Positions 10,842-21,400 of a stretch of 64,000 bases of DNA are shown one piece after another. This DNA is from Xenia sp. Carnegie-2017 (Eukaryota; Cnidaria; Anthozoa; Malacalcyonacea; Xeniidae). A program made the translations under genes and the position numbers. Location: contig NW_025813484.1 in assembly GCF_021976095.1 (NCBI RefSeq), positions 1,240,001-1,304,000 of the forward strand. The letters run 5' to 3'. The notes beneath the pieces were generated by a model. That model did no database searches. It saw nothing but the letters and a program-made list of their open reading frames with translations, and was not told the DNA's origin. How positions within the stretch are numbered: position 1 is the stretch's first letter; the number at the start of each line of letters is the position of its first letter.

Positions 10842-12461
10842 TTATGTAAGTGTGTCCTCAGATCTTATATACTCTCCAATGTCTGCCTGATGGAAACAAA
10901 CAATGTCTGTTGGACTGGCATGCCGACAATCTTGAGTTGATCTTGCAGCTACACCAAATCCCTGGAGAAATTAATGTAACAGTAAATAATTTGCTTAGTT
11001 TTGAGCATATGTGCCCAAATATTGCCTGACTGTTTAATATTGTTCCAGTGTTCCCCACAGAGAAGTGAAATATCAATAAATATTAAGTAAATAGGAAAGT
11101 TAAACAAAAACAGAAAACAAAAACAGCATACCAGAGGCAAATCATTCATTGAATAGACAACAACTCCTTGGTACTGTTCTGTGTTTTCAGTGATGCGCCC
11201 AAGACCAGACTTGGCAACATGGTTTCCATAGAGAAAAGATTGTTCAGCTCCAGGCTTCACCCAGATTTTAAACTAAAAGTGTAAGGTCAAGTTAAATACC
11301 TACATGGGGAGATGTGAATTGACTGGGAGAAGTAGAGTACCTTTGCATATGGAGCCAAAAAATCCAAAGCTGTAATGTGAAGACGAAACTTGCCAGATTT
11401 TGTCATTTTACCAAAACAAGTACCAAGCGAGATCAAATTCTCCCTAGCAACATTAGTTGCTTTCCTCATTATGTTTTCACTTAAAAATTATTTATAAAAA
11501 CAAACATATCTTTATTCACACATTCTGGTAGTGCACCTAATGGCTACAACATCCAAATTAATGCTTATACCTCACGTAATATATCCGATCCTTCTGCAGT
11601 CTGAAGCAATAGTTGCCATCAGGTCGATCAATAAGCAGTTTCAAATTGTCACCAATACTTTGAAATATATATCAAAGAAAAGTATTCTATAACCATCTTC
11701 AGTCATGGTGACAAAACACTAATTACTAAGATGGATGGTATAATTCATGAATTTCACAGCAACATGAATGAATAATTTGATTTTAACATGCTAACTATTA
11801 CATGTTTGTAAATGATGATCGTCCAGGTTAATAAAGTCCTGAGAAGGACTGTTTTGTTGTTGTTGACTGACGTTTCGACAACCTTAGCGGTAGTCATACT
11901 TTGATAGTTTTTTGACTCTGAAGATGACTATCAGGTTGTCCGTTCAACAACAACAGTTTCTCAGGACTGACGATCATCCACATGTAAGGTTCAAACCATT
12001 TACTTTATGCTAACTACTGTCAACATGAGTTGTTTTCCACATGGGGCATGCACCAAGTTACAGAAAAAAATTTAACAAGAATACTAAATTAACAAAGTAC
12101 AGTCCGTAAAACATTAACTTAGAGTACAAAGTTAACTAAGTATTTACATTTAACTATCACTAAATTATTTGGGAAAGTGAACAGTGATTTTGTTTTGAAG
12201 ACATCAGAGAGCAGGACTCTTTGAGTTCATGAGGTAATGAGTTCCAGATTAGTGGATCATTAAATGCGAGGCTTTTTTTCATGTATATCTTCGTGGCTGG
12301 GGTAAGTTGTAAGATGTTATTTTCTATCATCATGTTTGGCTGTTGATTTGCAATACTTTTGATAAGAGGTTTCAATCGACATAAATAGCATACGTATGTA
12401 CATACTATTTGGCGAGTTTTTCAAACACCAGCTTCGTTTCTTCTTCTGTTAATGGCCTCAT
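10842..12461 (-). CDS. nip7: NIP7, 60S ribosomal subunit biogenesis factor, copy 1
   Basis: NIP7 is a nuclear and nucleolar RNA-binding protein with a C-terminal PUA domain, needed for pre-rRNA processing and 60S assembly. Five exons: 12461-12406, 11657-11571, 11479-11341, 11272-11132, 10961-10842. They total 543 bases including the stop and encode 180 residues, the same length as human NIP7. Recognisable segments in order: [18 protein letters not shown], the PDGNYCFRL strand, [66 protein letters not shown], and the end [13 protein letters not shown]. All junctions have GT-AG ends and the frame is open throughout, so this copy looks functional. It lies directly upstream of mitofusin copy 1 on the same strand. 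Confidence 0.95.
11798..12015. mobile_element. Dispersed repeat inserted in NIP7 copy 1 intron 1
   Basis: The segment is absent from the same intron of NIP7 copy 2 (near 42690). It is flanked by an imperfect direct repeat ATGCTAACTA(T/C)T, consistent with a target-site duplication of about 12 bp. Inside are the phrase GACGTTTCGACAACCT and inverse copies of GATGATCGTCC and GTCCTGAGAA, a pattern common in dispersed invertebrate repeats, some of them ends of Penelope-like retroelements. The class is not certain. Confidence 0.65.
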
Positions 12462-12716
12462 ATAGAAAAAATATCACTTTGAAAGAAAATATAAATACAA
12501 CACTTTGATATGTCATTCACTCAATGGTTCACTCAAGTTTGGCGACCACGTGTGCACTTACCGACATGCATCAAAAGGAGATTTGTTTGGAAACTGTTTC
12601 CGATGATTTCCCGACTGATTTATTTATAATCATTTTTATAATAGTTCATTACGTGCATCATTCAGCAAATGTATGTGTATTGTATTCTCTAAGAATCTCG
12701 ATGTTTGAAAACATAT
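12462..12716. promoter_or_regulatory. NIP7 upstream region with an E-box, unit 1
   Basis: About 250 bp upstream of the NIP7 ATG, conserved in units 2 (43141-43390) and 3 (54859-55036). It contains the palindrome CACGTG at 12547-12552, about 85 bases from the ATG. E-boxes of this form are a known mark of ribosome-biogenesis promoters. On the minus strand a donor-like GTCG/GTAAGTGC overlaps this area, so part of it could be a 5'UTR. The short plus-strand ORF here is not considered a gene. Confidence 0.4.
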
Positions 12717-12800
12717 ACAACCATCATAAAGTTTATAACCATCACAATGTCTATAACCATTAAAAGGTATTTAACCAACAAAACATATATAAAAGAATGT
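12717..12800. repeat. 16-bp satellite block at the unit 1 / unit 2 junction
   Basis: Copies of ACAACCATCATAAAGT and relatives, followed by the AAAAGGTATTTAACC phrase. The block is interrupted by the fold-back element at 12828-14178 and resumes at about 14180. Confidence 0.8.
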
Positions 12801-12853
12801 TTTATGCAGTGCGGTGTTTGAAATTAAATGTAGATATGATCTTCGCACTTTGT

Positions 12854-12873
<20 letters not shown>

Positions 12874-12886
<13 letters not shown>

Positions 12887-12903
12887 GAAATTCAGGTGAG
12901 TCC

Positions 12904-12941
<38 letters not shown>

Positions 12942-12942
12942 T
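12874..12942. mobile_element. Small perfect-hairpin insert in the left arm
   Basis: AATTGTCTCATGAACCTGAG is followed by AAATTCAGGTGAGTC, a few bases, and then the inverse of the whole. The right outer arm of the host element reads straight through this point (AAGCAATTGTTACGGTGG), so the hairpin is a separate small palindromic insertion of about 65 bp. Confidence 0.65.
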
Positions 12943-13257
12943 ACGGTGGCTCACAAGGGCCACCCCACAAAATAAAAATATTAATACACACACAAAATAA
13001 AAATACACACACAAAATACATTATACACACACAAAATAAAAATACACACGCAAAATACATTATACACACACAAAATAAAAATACACACACAAAATATGAT
13101 TGCGGGCGCTTGCAGTGTCGGCTTACTCGGAATTGCTCGTAATTGATTGTTTTTGTTTTCAAAGTTCTAATGGTTCCAACTTCCCAGAGTACATAACAAA
13201 ATTCACTGATTTCACTGTGATCAATTATTGCTCCCCGTATTCTGGTTAAAATTAAGG

Positions 13258-13514
13258 TTAATGTGTTGTCCTTTGAAAGGACATTATTGGTCTAGCCTGT
13301 CCTGTACCAGTTATAAACAGCTTTGGGGTACTTGAAGTTGAAGTTAACGGACTAGCAGAGCTCGAAGGGCAACTGCTTGAAGAGACGCTACTCGTCATTG
13401 ACGCTTCAGAACATTTTGGCAAAGAAGTTAATCTTCCCAAACGCACACCGCATTTGTGACAAAAAAGAAGCTTCGTCAAGTGATTGTGCACCACAGTTGG
13501 CACAAAACATAATT
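13258..13514 (-). pseudogene. Zinc-ribbon ORF inside the fold-back element
   Basis: Reading from the ATG near 13514 gives MFCANCGAQSLDEASF and then, one base out of frame, CHKCGVRLGRL. Together these form a CxxC...CxxC zinc ribbon of the type found at the N-terminus of many bacterial and eukaryotic proteins. A serine-rich linker follows, then FITGTGQARPIMSFQRTTH and a stop at 13258. The shift falls in a run of six Ts, so it may be a real break or a base-count error. The piece looks like a single first exon of a larger transposon gene whose remainder is not in this window. It binds zinc at most; no activity is inferred. Confidence 0.45.
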
Positions 13515-14179
13515 ATGCCAGGATTATGCAAGAGCTTGCTTTCGATTCCTTTCCAAATGTAATTTCAAATGTTTCGCAGTTGAAACAGTTAAATACGACG
13601 ACAAGTCGACCACATGTTAAAATCACAATTAGTGAATTACACATATCTGATTACAAACTGATAATATGATAGTCAGACCATCCGACACTGCAAGCGCCCG
13701 CAATCATATTTTGTGTGTATTTTTATTTTGTGTATTTTATTTTGTGTGTGTATTTATTTTGATGTATTAATTTGTGTGTCATTTTAATGTATTTTATGTA
13801 TTTTATTTTGTGTGTTTTTATTTTGTGTGTGTATAATGTATTTTGTGTGTGTATTTTATTTTGTGTGTATAATGTATTTTGTGCATATTTTTATTTTGTG
13901 TGTATAATGTATTTTGTGTGTGTATTTTTATTTTGTGTGTGTATTTTTATTTTGTGTGTGTATGTATTTTGTGTGTATTTTATTTTGTGTGTGTATTTTA
14001 TTTTGTGTGTGTATTTTTATTTTGTGTGTATTTTTATTTTGTTATGTGTATAATGTATTTTGTGCGTGTATTTTTATTTTGTGTGTGTATTAATATTTTT
14101 ATTTTGTGTGGTGGCCCTTGTGAGCCACCGTAACAATTGCTTAAATTGTCCAACAAAATGCGAAGATCATATCTACATT

Positions 14180-14240
14180 AAAAAACGTATATAATCGTCA
14201 TAAAGTATACAACCATCACAAGATAGATAAACTATGAAGA
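14180..14240. repeat. 16-bp satellite block, continuation before unit 2
   Basis: AACGTATATAATCGTCATAAAGTATACAACCATC-type repeats, the second half of the block interrupted by the fold-back element. Confidence 0.7.
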
Positions 14241-14537
14241 ATAGCTGCATGAATTCTTATCTTTTCAAGAACCATAAATAAAGCCACGCTGGGTCATTTA
14301 AAAAAAAAAGCTTTATCTACATCTACAGCCTGCAGTTGTGTGAAACTCTGACCAATTCATGATTCATGGTCGTGTTGCTGTTAAAATCATTGTTGAAATA
14401 CACTCGCTCAATGCCCAAAATCAATAACATAATCATTTTACGAATTGCTTTTGAACAAAATACATACCTTCCTTCCGGTAATTTAACTAGTCAGTCCCAA
14501 TCTTTCCACATACGGTCATAATAAACATTTATAATGA

Positions 14538-15103
14538 CAGTGTTGCCAGATTGTGAACAAAGGTCACGAATTTAAGAAATTTTGATTTTTATTTTGACTT
14601 TTTGTCTTTTATGAACTTATCAGTTATAAAGGACAAGGTTGTTTACAATGAATATACACTGGTTTAGAGATTGGAGACAAAGCATAATTCATTCTTCAAT
14701 GTTGATGTGTAGGGAATTTTTTTTATCTGTGAATGCAATCAAAACTAAAGGAAGAAACAGGTTGCACACAAAGTCAGTCAACCGTATTCTAAAAGTTAAG
14801 CAAGTAGTGAAGAAGTCAGGAGGCTGGGTCAAATATTCTCCTTCAACAACATTTTTTATGTTCAAGACTCTGACTCAAGCGACGAATCTGAATCAAACTA
14901 AATAACTGTTTTTCATTGTTATTTTTTTGTTGTTTTGTACAAATGTGCAATGTGCATCATTATAAATTTGCATTTGATTTAGCTTATTTCATTCATTTGG
15001 TGCAAATTATGCAATTTTTGTTGATTTGTGAACATTGAAGGATAATATGTGAACTTTTAAACATGCCGACATGAACTTGTTTAAAATTCATCTGGCAACA
15101 CTG
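14538..15103. mobile_element. hAT remnant, unit 2
   Basis: Ends CAGTGTTGCCAGA and TCTGGCAACACTG, flanked by the perfect 8-bp duplication TATAATGA (14530-14537 and 15104-15111), the hallmark of hAT transposition. Unit 1 has the uninterrupted site. A plus-strand reading frame inside (14639-14905) carries the phrase SVNAIKTKGRNRLHTKSV, which resembles the C-terminal dimerisation end of hAT transposases. Only this last piece of the transposase is kept, so the element is non-autonomous. Confidence 0.9.
14639..14905 (+). pseudogene. hAT transposase C-terminal fragment
   Basis: 88 codons in the hAT remnant. The middle (FLSVNAIKTKGRNRLHTKSV) matches the short conserved block near the end of hAT transposases, in which a Phe-Ser pair is followed by a Lys-Thr/Arg-Asn-Arg core. 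The catalytic part is absent. Versions of the same frame lie at 43997-44251 and 60936-61157. Confidence 0.55.
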
Positions 15104-15461
15104 TATAATGACAGCTAGCAAAAATGCAGAACTTTACACCAGCAGACACAGTACAAGCTTCCTGGAAATAATATTTGGGTCCACGCAAGTATAGGTACTA
15201 GAATGTTTCTAAAGACAGCCGTCCAGTAACAATTACAGTTCAATGCTCCTGGCTTTTGGTAAAGGTATACAGTTTTTCGATTTGTGTTGTTGTACAGGTA
15301 AGTTAAATTAATGACTTTATAAGGAAATGTTGGAATTGAGACCGCAAAAATAACATTCAGAAATTGCAAGTGATTAAGATAAATTTATGTGAAATAATAT
15401 TTCAGTTCTCTTCCCAGAAATTGAAAGACTTAAGGAGTTTTGTACCTGGTGCCAATGTTTT

Positions 15462-18400
15462 TTACATTTTACTTTGCGATAAACCATATTCTCCAATGAA
15501 GCTGCTCAACTGATCCTCGAGACATTGTGCATTTTTTCTATAAACATAAGGAATGTCGCCATATGCAACTCATCACAAGCATGCTTATACGTAAGGGAAC
15601 CATTACCTGGGGATTTTTCTCTTGAGATTTATAAACCTATTCATACACTTCATTTGTGTTTTCTAGTTATACACATGTTTTCTGAAGCTATGTTAGTCGA
15701 TGTAGTCAATTTGTTCTACATGTTGTAACTAAACTTTTCAGGTAAAGAAACTTTCATTTTAGAATTAAATTCACCTTTACTATGTAATTGCAGAATAAAT
15801 AAATTGCCAGGTATTAACAACACATACCCAAATAGACGCGCTTGACTTTCAATTTTCTCCAAATCAGTAATATCTTCACTAAGTTGTGAAATCTTGTCTT
15901 CCACTTGTCGTCTGTTCACTTCACGAACTTTGTCACACAATTGAACAAAAGTGGAGGAAAGTTCCCTTTTAAAAAGAAAGAGAAAATGAATACAACAGAA
16001 AACTTCTTGTTCCCATACATATTTTTCAAAAAGAAATATTGCTAGCTTTTTAATCGTTTACCTCTTAACTTGTTGACTACAATTTGAACTTGTCATACTG
16101 ACAACCGACTGACGACAATTTTCCATGTATTCAACAAACTAAAAGTTGAATTAACACCAACAGTCATTTCATATGAGGCCAGCATTTGAGATCAACTTTG
16201 GAAGATATTTACTGAACATGTTTATCTGAACATTTCATTGATGTTTTACACACTAAGTTACCTGATTTTTAAACGCCTTTTCCTTTGCATAATTTGTCCA
16301 TCGTAAACGTTCAATAGCGTATAACGATCCAACACCAACACCAACACCAACACCAACACCAAAACCAACACCAACACCAAAACCAACACCAACACCAGCA
16401 ATCACATTGCCAACAACATTTCTAAAAGCCTGATTACAAAAAAAATAATATGAAAAAAAGTTACGCTATAACAGTTCAAATACTATGACCTATGTTTTGG
16501 AAATTATACGTTAACAGAATTTGGTGTACAAAACAGTCAAAAAACCCTCACAGTCATACTGTTTTTTTAATGAGAACATGAGATAACATTCTCTTGGAAA
16601 ATTTCTGTCGTTGAGAGTTTTCCTTGAAGCATTTTTCATATTCTTTCTACACGTAATCACGTGAAGTCACTCCTTACCAGGCTTGCAACAGCCATAATAC
16701 CAGTAGCTCTGGGTAATGTTAGAGAGGAATGGAACTCTAAATCCTCTTTGAAATCCGAGCAAATATTGGGAATATCAAGTTGATAGGATACTTTAAATCC
16801 ATGCCTACAACAATCGCAGGAAGAACAAAGATTTACATGTAGGAAAAATTTACATGGAGTATTTATGGAACACATGACTAAAGGGAACTAGCAAGTTAGA
16901 CGGCAGTCATACGCTCTCTACAATACCAGGTTATCCACAAGTATACATATAAATACCTGGAATCCAAAATAGTCTTCACCTCATGACGATCCTCTGGTGG
17001 TAAAAGTGAAGCTAATTGATCTGCAAAGATATTTATATTGTTAAAACTGTAACATAAAATGGAACTTCATAAAGTATGGCGTAAAATACGAATTCTAAGG
17101 TCAACTTTTGCTTACCAGTCATTGATTGTTTAGTTTCATCAATGAACTGGGAAAGAGCTAATCCACATCGCTCCGTAAGATTCCTTCCCAGGTCATCAGC
17201 AATATGAGTGAGCAGATCTCGTTTGTAAGTTTCAATGGAAGTAGGATCCGTTTCAAATGGATGATCAAACTGATTTACAAGTATTCCTAAACGTTTTATT
17301 TCATCATTCATTGCTGTGGCAACCTTGAAATAAAAATACAGTTTTATTTCTCATACGTCATCACGTTTTTCTAGTTAAACTAGCTAAATATACAACCGGA
17401 CATCTTGATCGGACAAGCAGGTAAAAGCATGTTAAAGATTGTACAATTACACAATTTAAATAAGAATCTTTATTGAATGAGAAAAAGATTTATATTTTCC
17501 AAATTAGTTTCCCATCAAATGCCAACAAAAGCAAGAAAAAAGTGTTAGCATTTTTTCAGAAGAATGTACGTATAGCTACAATGGATGGTTACAATGTAAA
17601 TCCGTTAAACTCATGAAGTTCTTTGATAACTGCTGTTTTGAATGACTTTTATGTTTTAAATTTGGTGCAATTAACTTTATACCTTCGACTTAACTTTTTC
17701 TTTAATTTTCTTGATTTTATTCTTAAACTCATGATCCAGTATGTTGTCCATTATTACCAATCGTTCCTCCCAGCTACATTTTGCTTCAATACATTTCTGC
17801 CTAAGAATTACTATCGCCACTCAGTAACATATGCAGATCCATGCAAGAAAATTCATTAAATAAAAGCAAAAACTGAAACATTCCTCTAGGAAATAAATAC
17901 ACACACAAGGTCTTTAAGAGAATGAGAAAAATGGTCTAACCTTTCATCCTTTGACTTGGCTTCAATTTTCTCCATGATTTCTTGAACAAATTTTGTTGTT
18001 TGCATTCCTTGTACAGCATGAGATTCAAATTTTGTTTGAATCGCTGACTTGGAAATGCACTCCTAAAAACCAGAACGTTGAGTTTGAGCCCCGCAATATA
18101 AAGAAAACTTTAGATGTTATAGCTGCAACGCAAGAATGAAAGTCTGCTTAACCTCAAACTTTCTTTCAAAATGCTCAAATTCCATTAGTCTTTCTTTAAA
18201 GCCTTCTGCATGTATAGCAGCCCCTGTATAAAAAAAATTATAAACACATGACAAACACCATGGCAATGTTTACCAGTGAAGGTCAAACAACCAGCAAACT
18301 TCAACACAAATCAATAAAAAAAAACATTTGTTTCCTTAAACCTGTATCACACATTCCTTGGTTTTCCTGCATTCTCTTTGTCAGAACCTAAAAATATAGA

Positions 18401-21400
18401 CAAGAAATCAACATTTGAGCTGTAGTTTCGGTTTTTTCTTTCCACCTTACGAGCTGTGTTGTAAATTTTTATTGTGGGCTGCCTTTAATTAGGAACATCA
18501 ATTTACTTCATTTAAACTAGATCTACTGCAGCATAAAAAAATGAAGATTTATAGAAGAAGAACAAAAAAACTTCTGTTTTCAACTGCAAAAACTTCAACG
18601 ACTCTCTACATGACGTACTTCTTTAGCAGACACAAAGAAAACACGATTCTTTGCTTCACATTGATCAATGCATTTAAGTTCATTGACAAGAAAACCAACT
18701 GTTCTTTCCATATGTTGATTTTTAACCTAATGAAAGAGATCACACACAAAGTGTTTAAGAGAAAGGAAAAGTTTTCATTTCCAAAGTCCTTATTCCTTTT
18801 GAATGTTCAATGATATGAAAATGTACATACTGCCATCATCTTCGGCTCAGATGCTGACGCATCCCAACGATTATTCAAGATAAAAATATTTGGCCGTGAC
18901 AGCTTCTGAATGACTTTATTGAAAAATTTCTTTTCCTATAAAAGTTTTAAAGATTCTGCCTCTTCATTACTACTAGCTTTGATAAAATAATTTTATAGAC
19001 ACAACTTACTGTATTCGTCAAAGTTGACTCTGAATTTGCTACCAAAACAAAAACATCTGCATCCAAGCAGCAATTATCAATCCAACTGTCAAGATCTGGA
19101 CTAACATCAATCCCTGGGCTACAAATCAAAGCATCTCATCAAAAATATTCACAATTTTTAATGAAGATTAATTAAATTTTCACCTGTCAACCAACACAAT
19201 ATCATTTCGAAGCAATGCACATCTGAAAAAACAGTTGGTGATTCTTTTATGAAAGAATATGCTTGACTTTCATCCATTTTAAAATACATACTTTGCTACT
19301 GGCCAATTGACTCGAATCAAGCTACTTGGATCTAGTTTCTCTTGACAAAGTTCATGAGCCAGTTGACTTAAAGACTAAATACATGGAAGTAAAATAAAAT
19401 AAAATTTCATAGTTCATACACTCTGAATGACAAGTCACTCACAAAGCAATCTCACTGATATATTCTAGCATACAAAAATTTTAGTGTTACATGCATTTTG
19501 AAAGAACTCTGAGAAATCTACAGCATTTTTACCAAAGTAATAGTGCTAGGCTAACTGTGCTATGAATTTAGCAGTCGTGGCAAATTCAATAGATAAAACA
19601 ATCCAAGTAATTTCCAATAACATTTATTTTCTGCTAATACTTGTTTGATAGCCTATATATACAACATACTTGAATATTTTTCTTTTCGTCAGAGCCAGGA
19701 GTCAGTACATAAGGTGTCTCAACTTCTGTTCCATTAACACTGAGGAAACAACTAGTTGTATGACCAATACCAGATGGTAAAATAAGATCTCCCAACAAGG
19801 CATTAATTACAGTGCTCTTGCCATTGCTAGTTCTTCCGAAGAAAGCAACTTTCATACTGTCCCTACTGAGAACCTTTGCTATCCCAGCTACTTGCTCCAG
19901 ATAAGTTTTGACCTTAACACAATTTATTGATTTAAAATGGTGTTTTCTTTGGTTTTATTCACATGTAACTAAAAACTAGCAATGCCATTGTCAGTGGCAG
20001 AGAGGCCAACAATTTAGTAGAGATCACTTCGCCAAGCTAGATAACATTCGCACTTTATATAATAGGCCTAAATCAGAGAAGAATTACTTAGGAAATTATT
20101 AATGAACTGGGGCCGGTTGTATAAAGCTCTTAACTACTTTTTAACTACACTTTTTGCAGTTAAAAAGTAGTTAAATTTAACCACGCTGTTAAGTCGGTTG
20201 TATAAAAAAGTAGTTAGCGCTAACTGCAGTTAAAAGGTAGTTAAAGTTAACTCTGCTATGGAGCATAGTTAACTTGTCAAAAAACAGTTAAATATGGCGG
20301 CTTAGTTTCTCAAAGACAATTATGGGCGAGATGTTGTTGATCAACAAAGTTTTACCTTGAGTTTTTAATCACATATGTATCTTCTATGGCAAAGGCTTTT
20401 AGGATAAGAGCTTTATGCACAATTTACTACATTCGTCAGTGGTGTAAACACCCCAAGTTTTGCTGACGAAAAACAGCCAACAATAGACCTTTTCAAGGTT
20501 ATCGTAGCCATATTGCAGGGGGTGCAAAAACATTGGGCCGAGCGCGCGGTCACGCATGGAGTCCATATAAATTACTAATAAATGCGCAAAAATTACCTTT
20601 TACATATTGGCCATTTCTTCCAAAAATATTTTTCAAACTCGTCCATTTTAATAGTAGAATTATTATTTGCCATTTTTTATACATGTTAGTCAAATTTTGT
20701 GGTAATCAAAAAGCGGAAAGTTAAAGAAAACATTTGTTTTCTTTGAACAACTTGACCGTCGTTTGAGCGATGTTCTTGAGTTCGCAAATGTGCGGAACTC
20801 ATAAAGGCCCATTTCCACTTCATTCGCAATTCGCAAATCGCATGCGATCCTTTGTTTTCTATTCGCTTGCGAACATTCGCAAATCGCATGCGAACATTCG
20901 CGTTGCGAATTTGACAAGTTCGCAATGTTTGAGTTTTTGCGAACGTTCGCATGCGAACCTGCGTGGGCAACCAATCAGAAAAAGACAACAACAAACCAAA
21001 ATGGCGGCGACAGGAAAGATAGAATGGACGCCAGAATTAGTTGAAGCCTTGATTGAAAATGTTAGTTCAAACAAAGTCGTTTGGGATACTAGCAACGCAA
21101 ATTACAAGAACAAAAATGTGCAGGAGTCAGCATGGTTAAAAATAGCAAGTGAGTGTGGTCTGGAAGGAAAAGCATCGAGTATTAAAGCAAAATGGCGCGA
21201 TCTAAAAGACACGTATAGGAAAAAGTTGAAGTTGTTGATACCCAAATCTGGTGATTCTGGTGGTACAAAGAAAGCTACTTGGCAATGGATGAGTCAAATG
21301 AGTTTCATGAAAAAATTTAGCATCGTTGAGACGCCAACATCTTCTAATTTCTTGACAATAAATGAGGAGGAAAGTCGCCGGATGGGCTTGCTGTCAAACG

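Larger units (their letters stand above)
12828..14178. mobile_element. Fold-back element with minisatellite arms and zinc-ribbon exon
   Basis: Nested inverted repeats. The outer arms begin ATGTAGATATGATCTTCGCA (12828) and end with the inverse sequence near 14178. Further in, both sides carry CGGTGGCTCACAAGGGCCAC. Next come tandem units of about 17 bp (ACACACAAAATAAAAAT), at 12963-13092 and, inverted and longer, at 13712-14110. The innermost pair is ATGATTGCGGGCGCTTGCAG (about 13096) and its inverse near 13710. The centre (13120-13680) is unique and carries a zinc-ribbon ORF on the minus strand. It sits in the inter-unit satellite and the flanks contain TTAA on both sides, but the exact ends and duplication were not settled. 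Confidence 0.75.
14241..15461. other. Unit 2: 3' flank of mitofusin copy 2
   Basis: Same conserved non-coding segment as 4091-4736, split by the hAT element at 14538-15103. No other gene was seen. Confidence 0.6.

Noticed and set aside
12524-12763. 79-codon ORF upstream of NIP7, partly conserved in three units
   Set aside because: Conservation is explained by recent unit duplication; it ends in satellite and has no recognisable domain.
13772-14133. Two ORFs rich in Cys, Val, Tyr and Phe that look like membrane proteins
   Set aside because: They are translations of the TGTGTATTTTTATTTTG minisatellite in the right arm of the fold-back element.
20533-20724. Plus ORF at the left end of the ISL2EU-like element
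   Set aside because: Lies wholly in the terminal inverted repeat and is mirrored at the right end.
20770-21000. N-terminal extension of the MADF protein
   Set aside because: It is encoded by the terminal inverted repeats of two transposons; the ATG at 21001 starts the recognisable domain.
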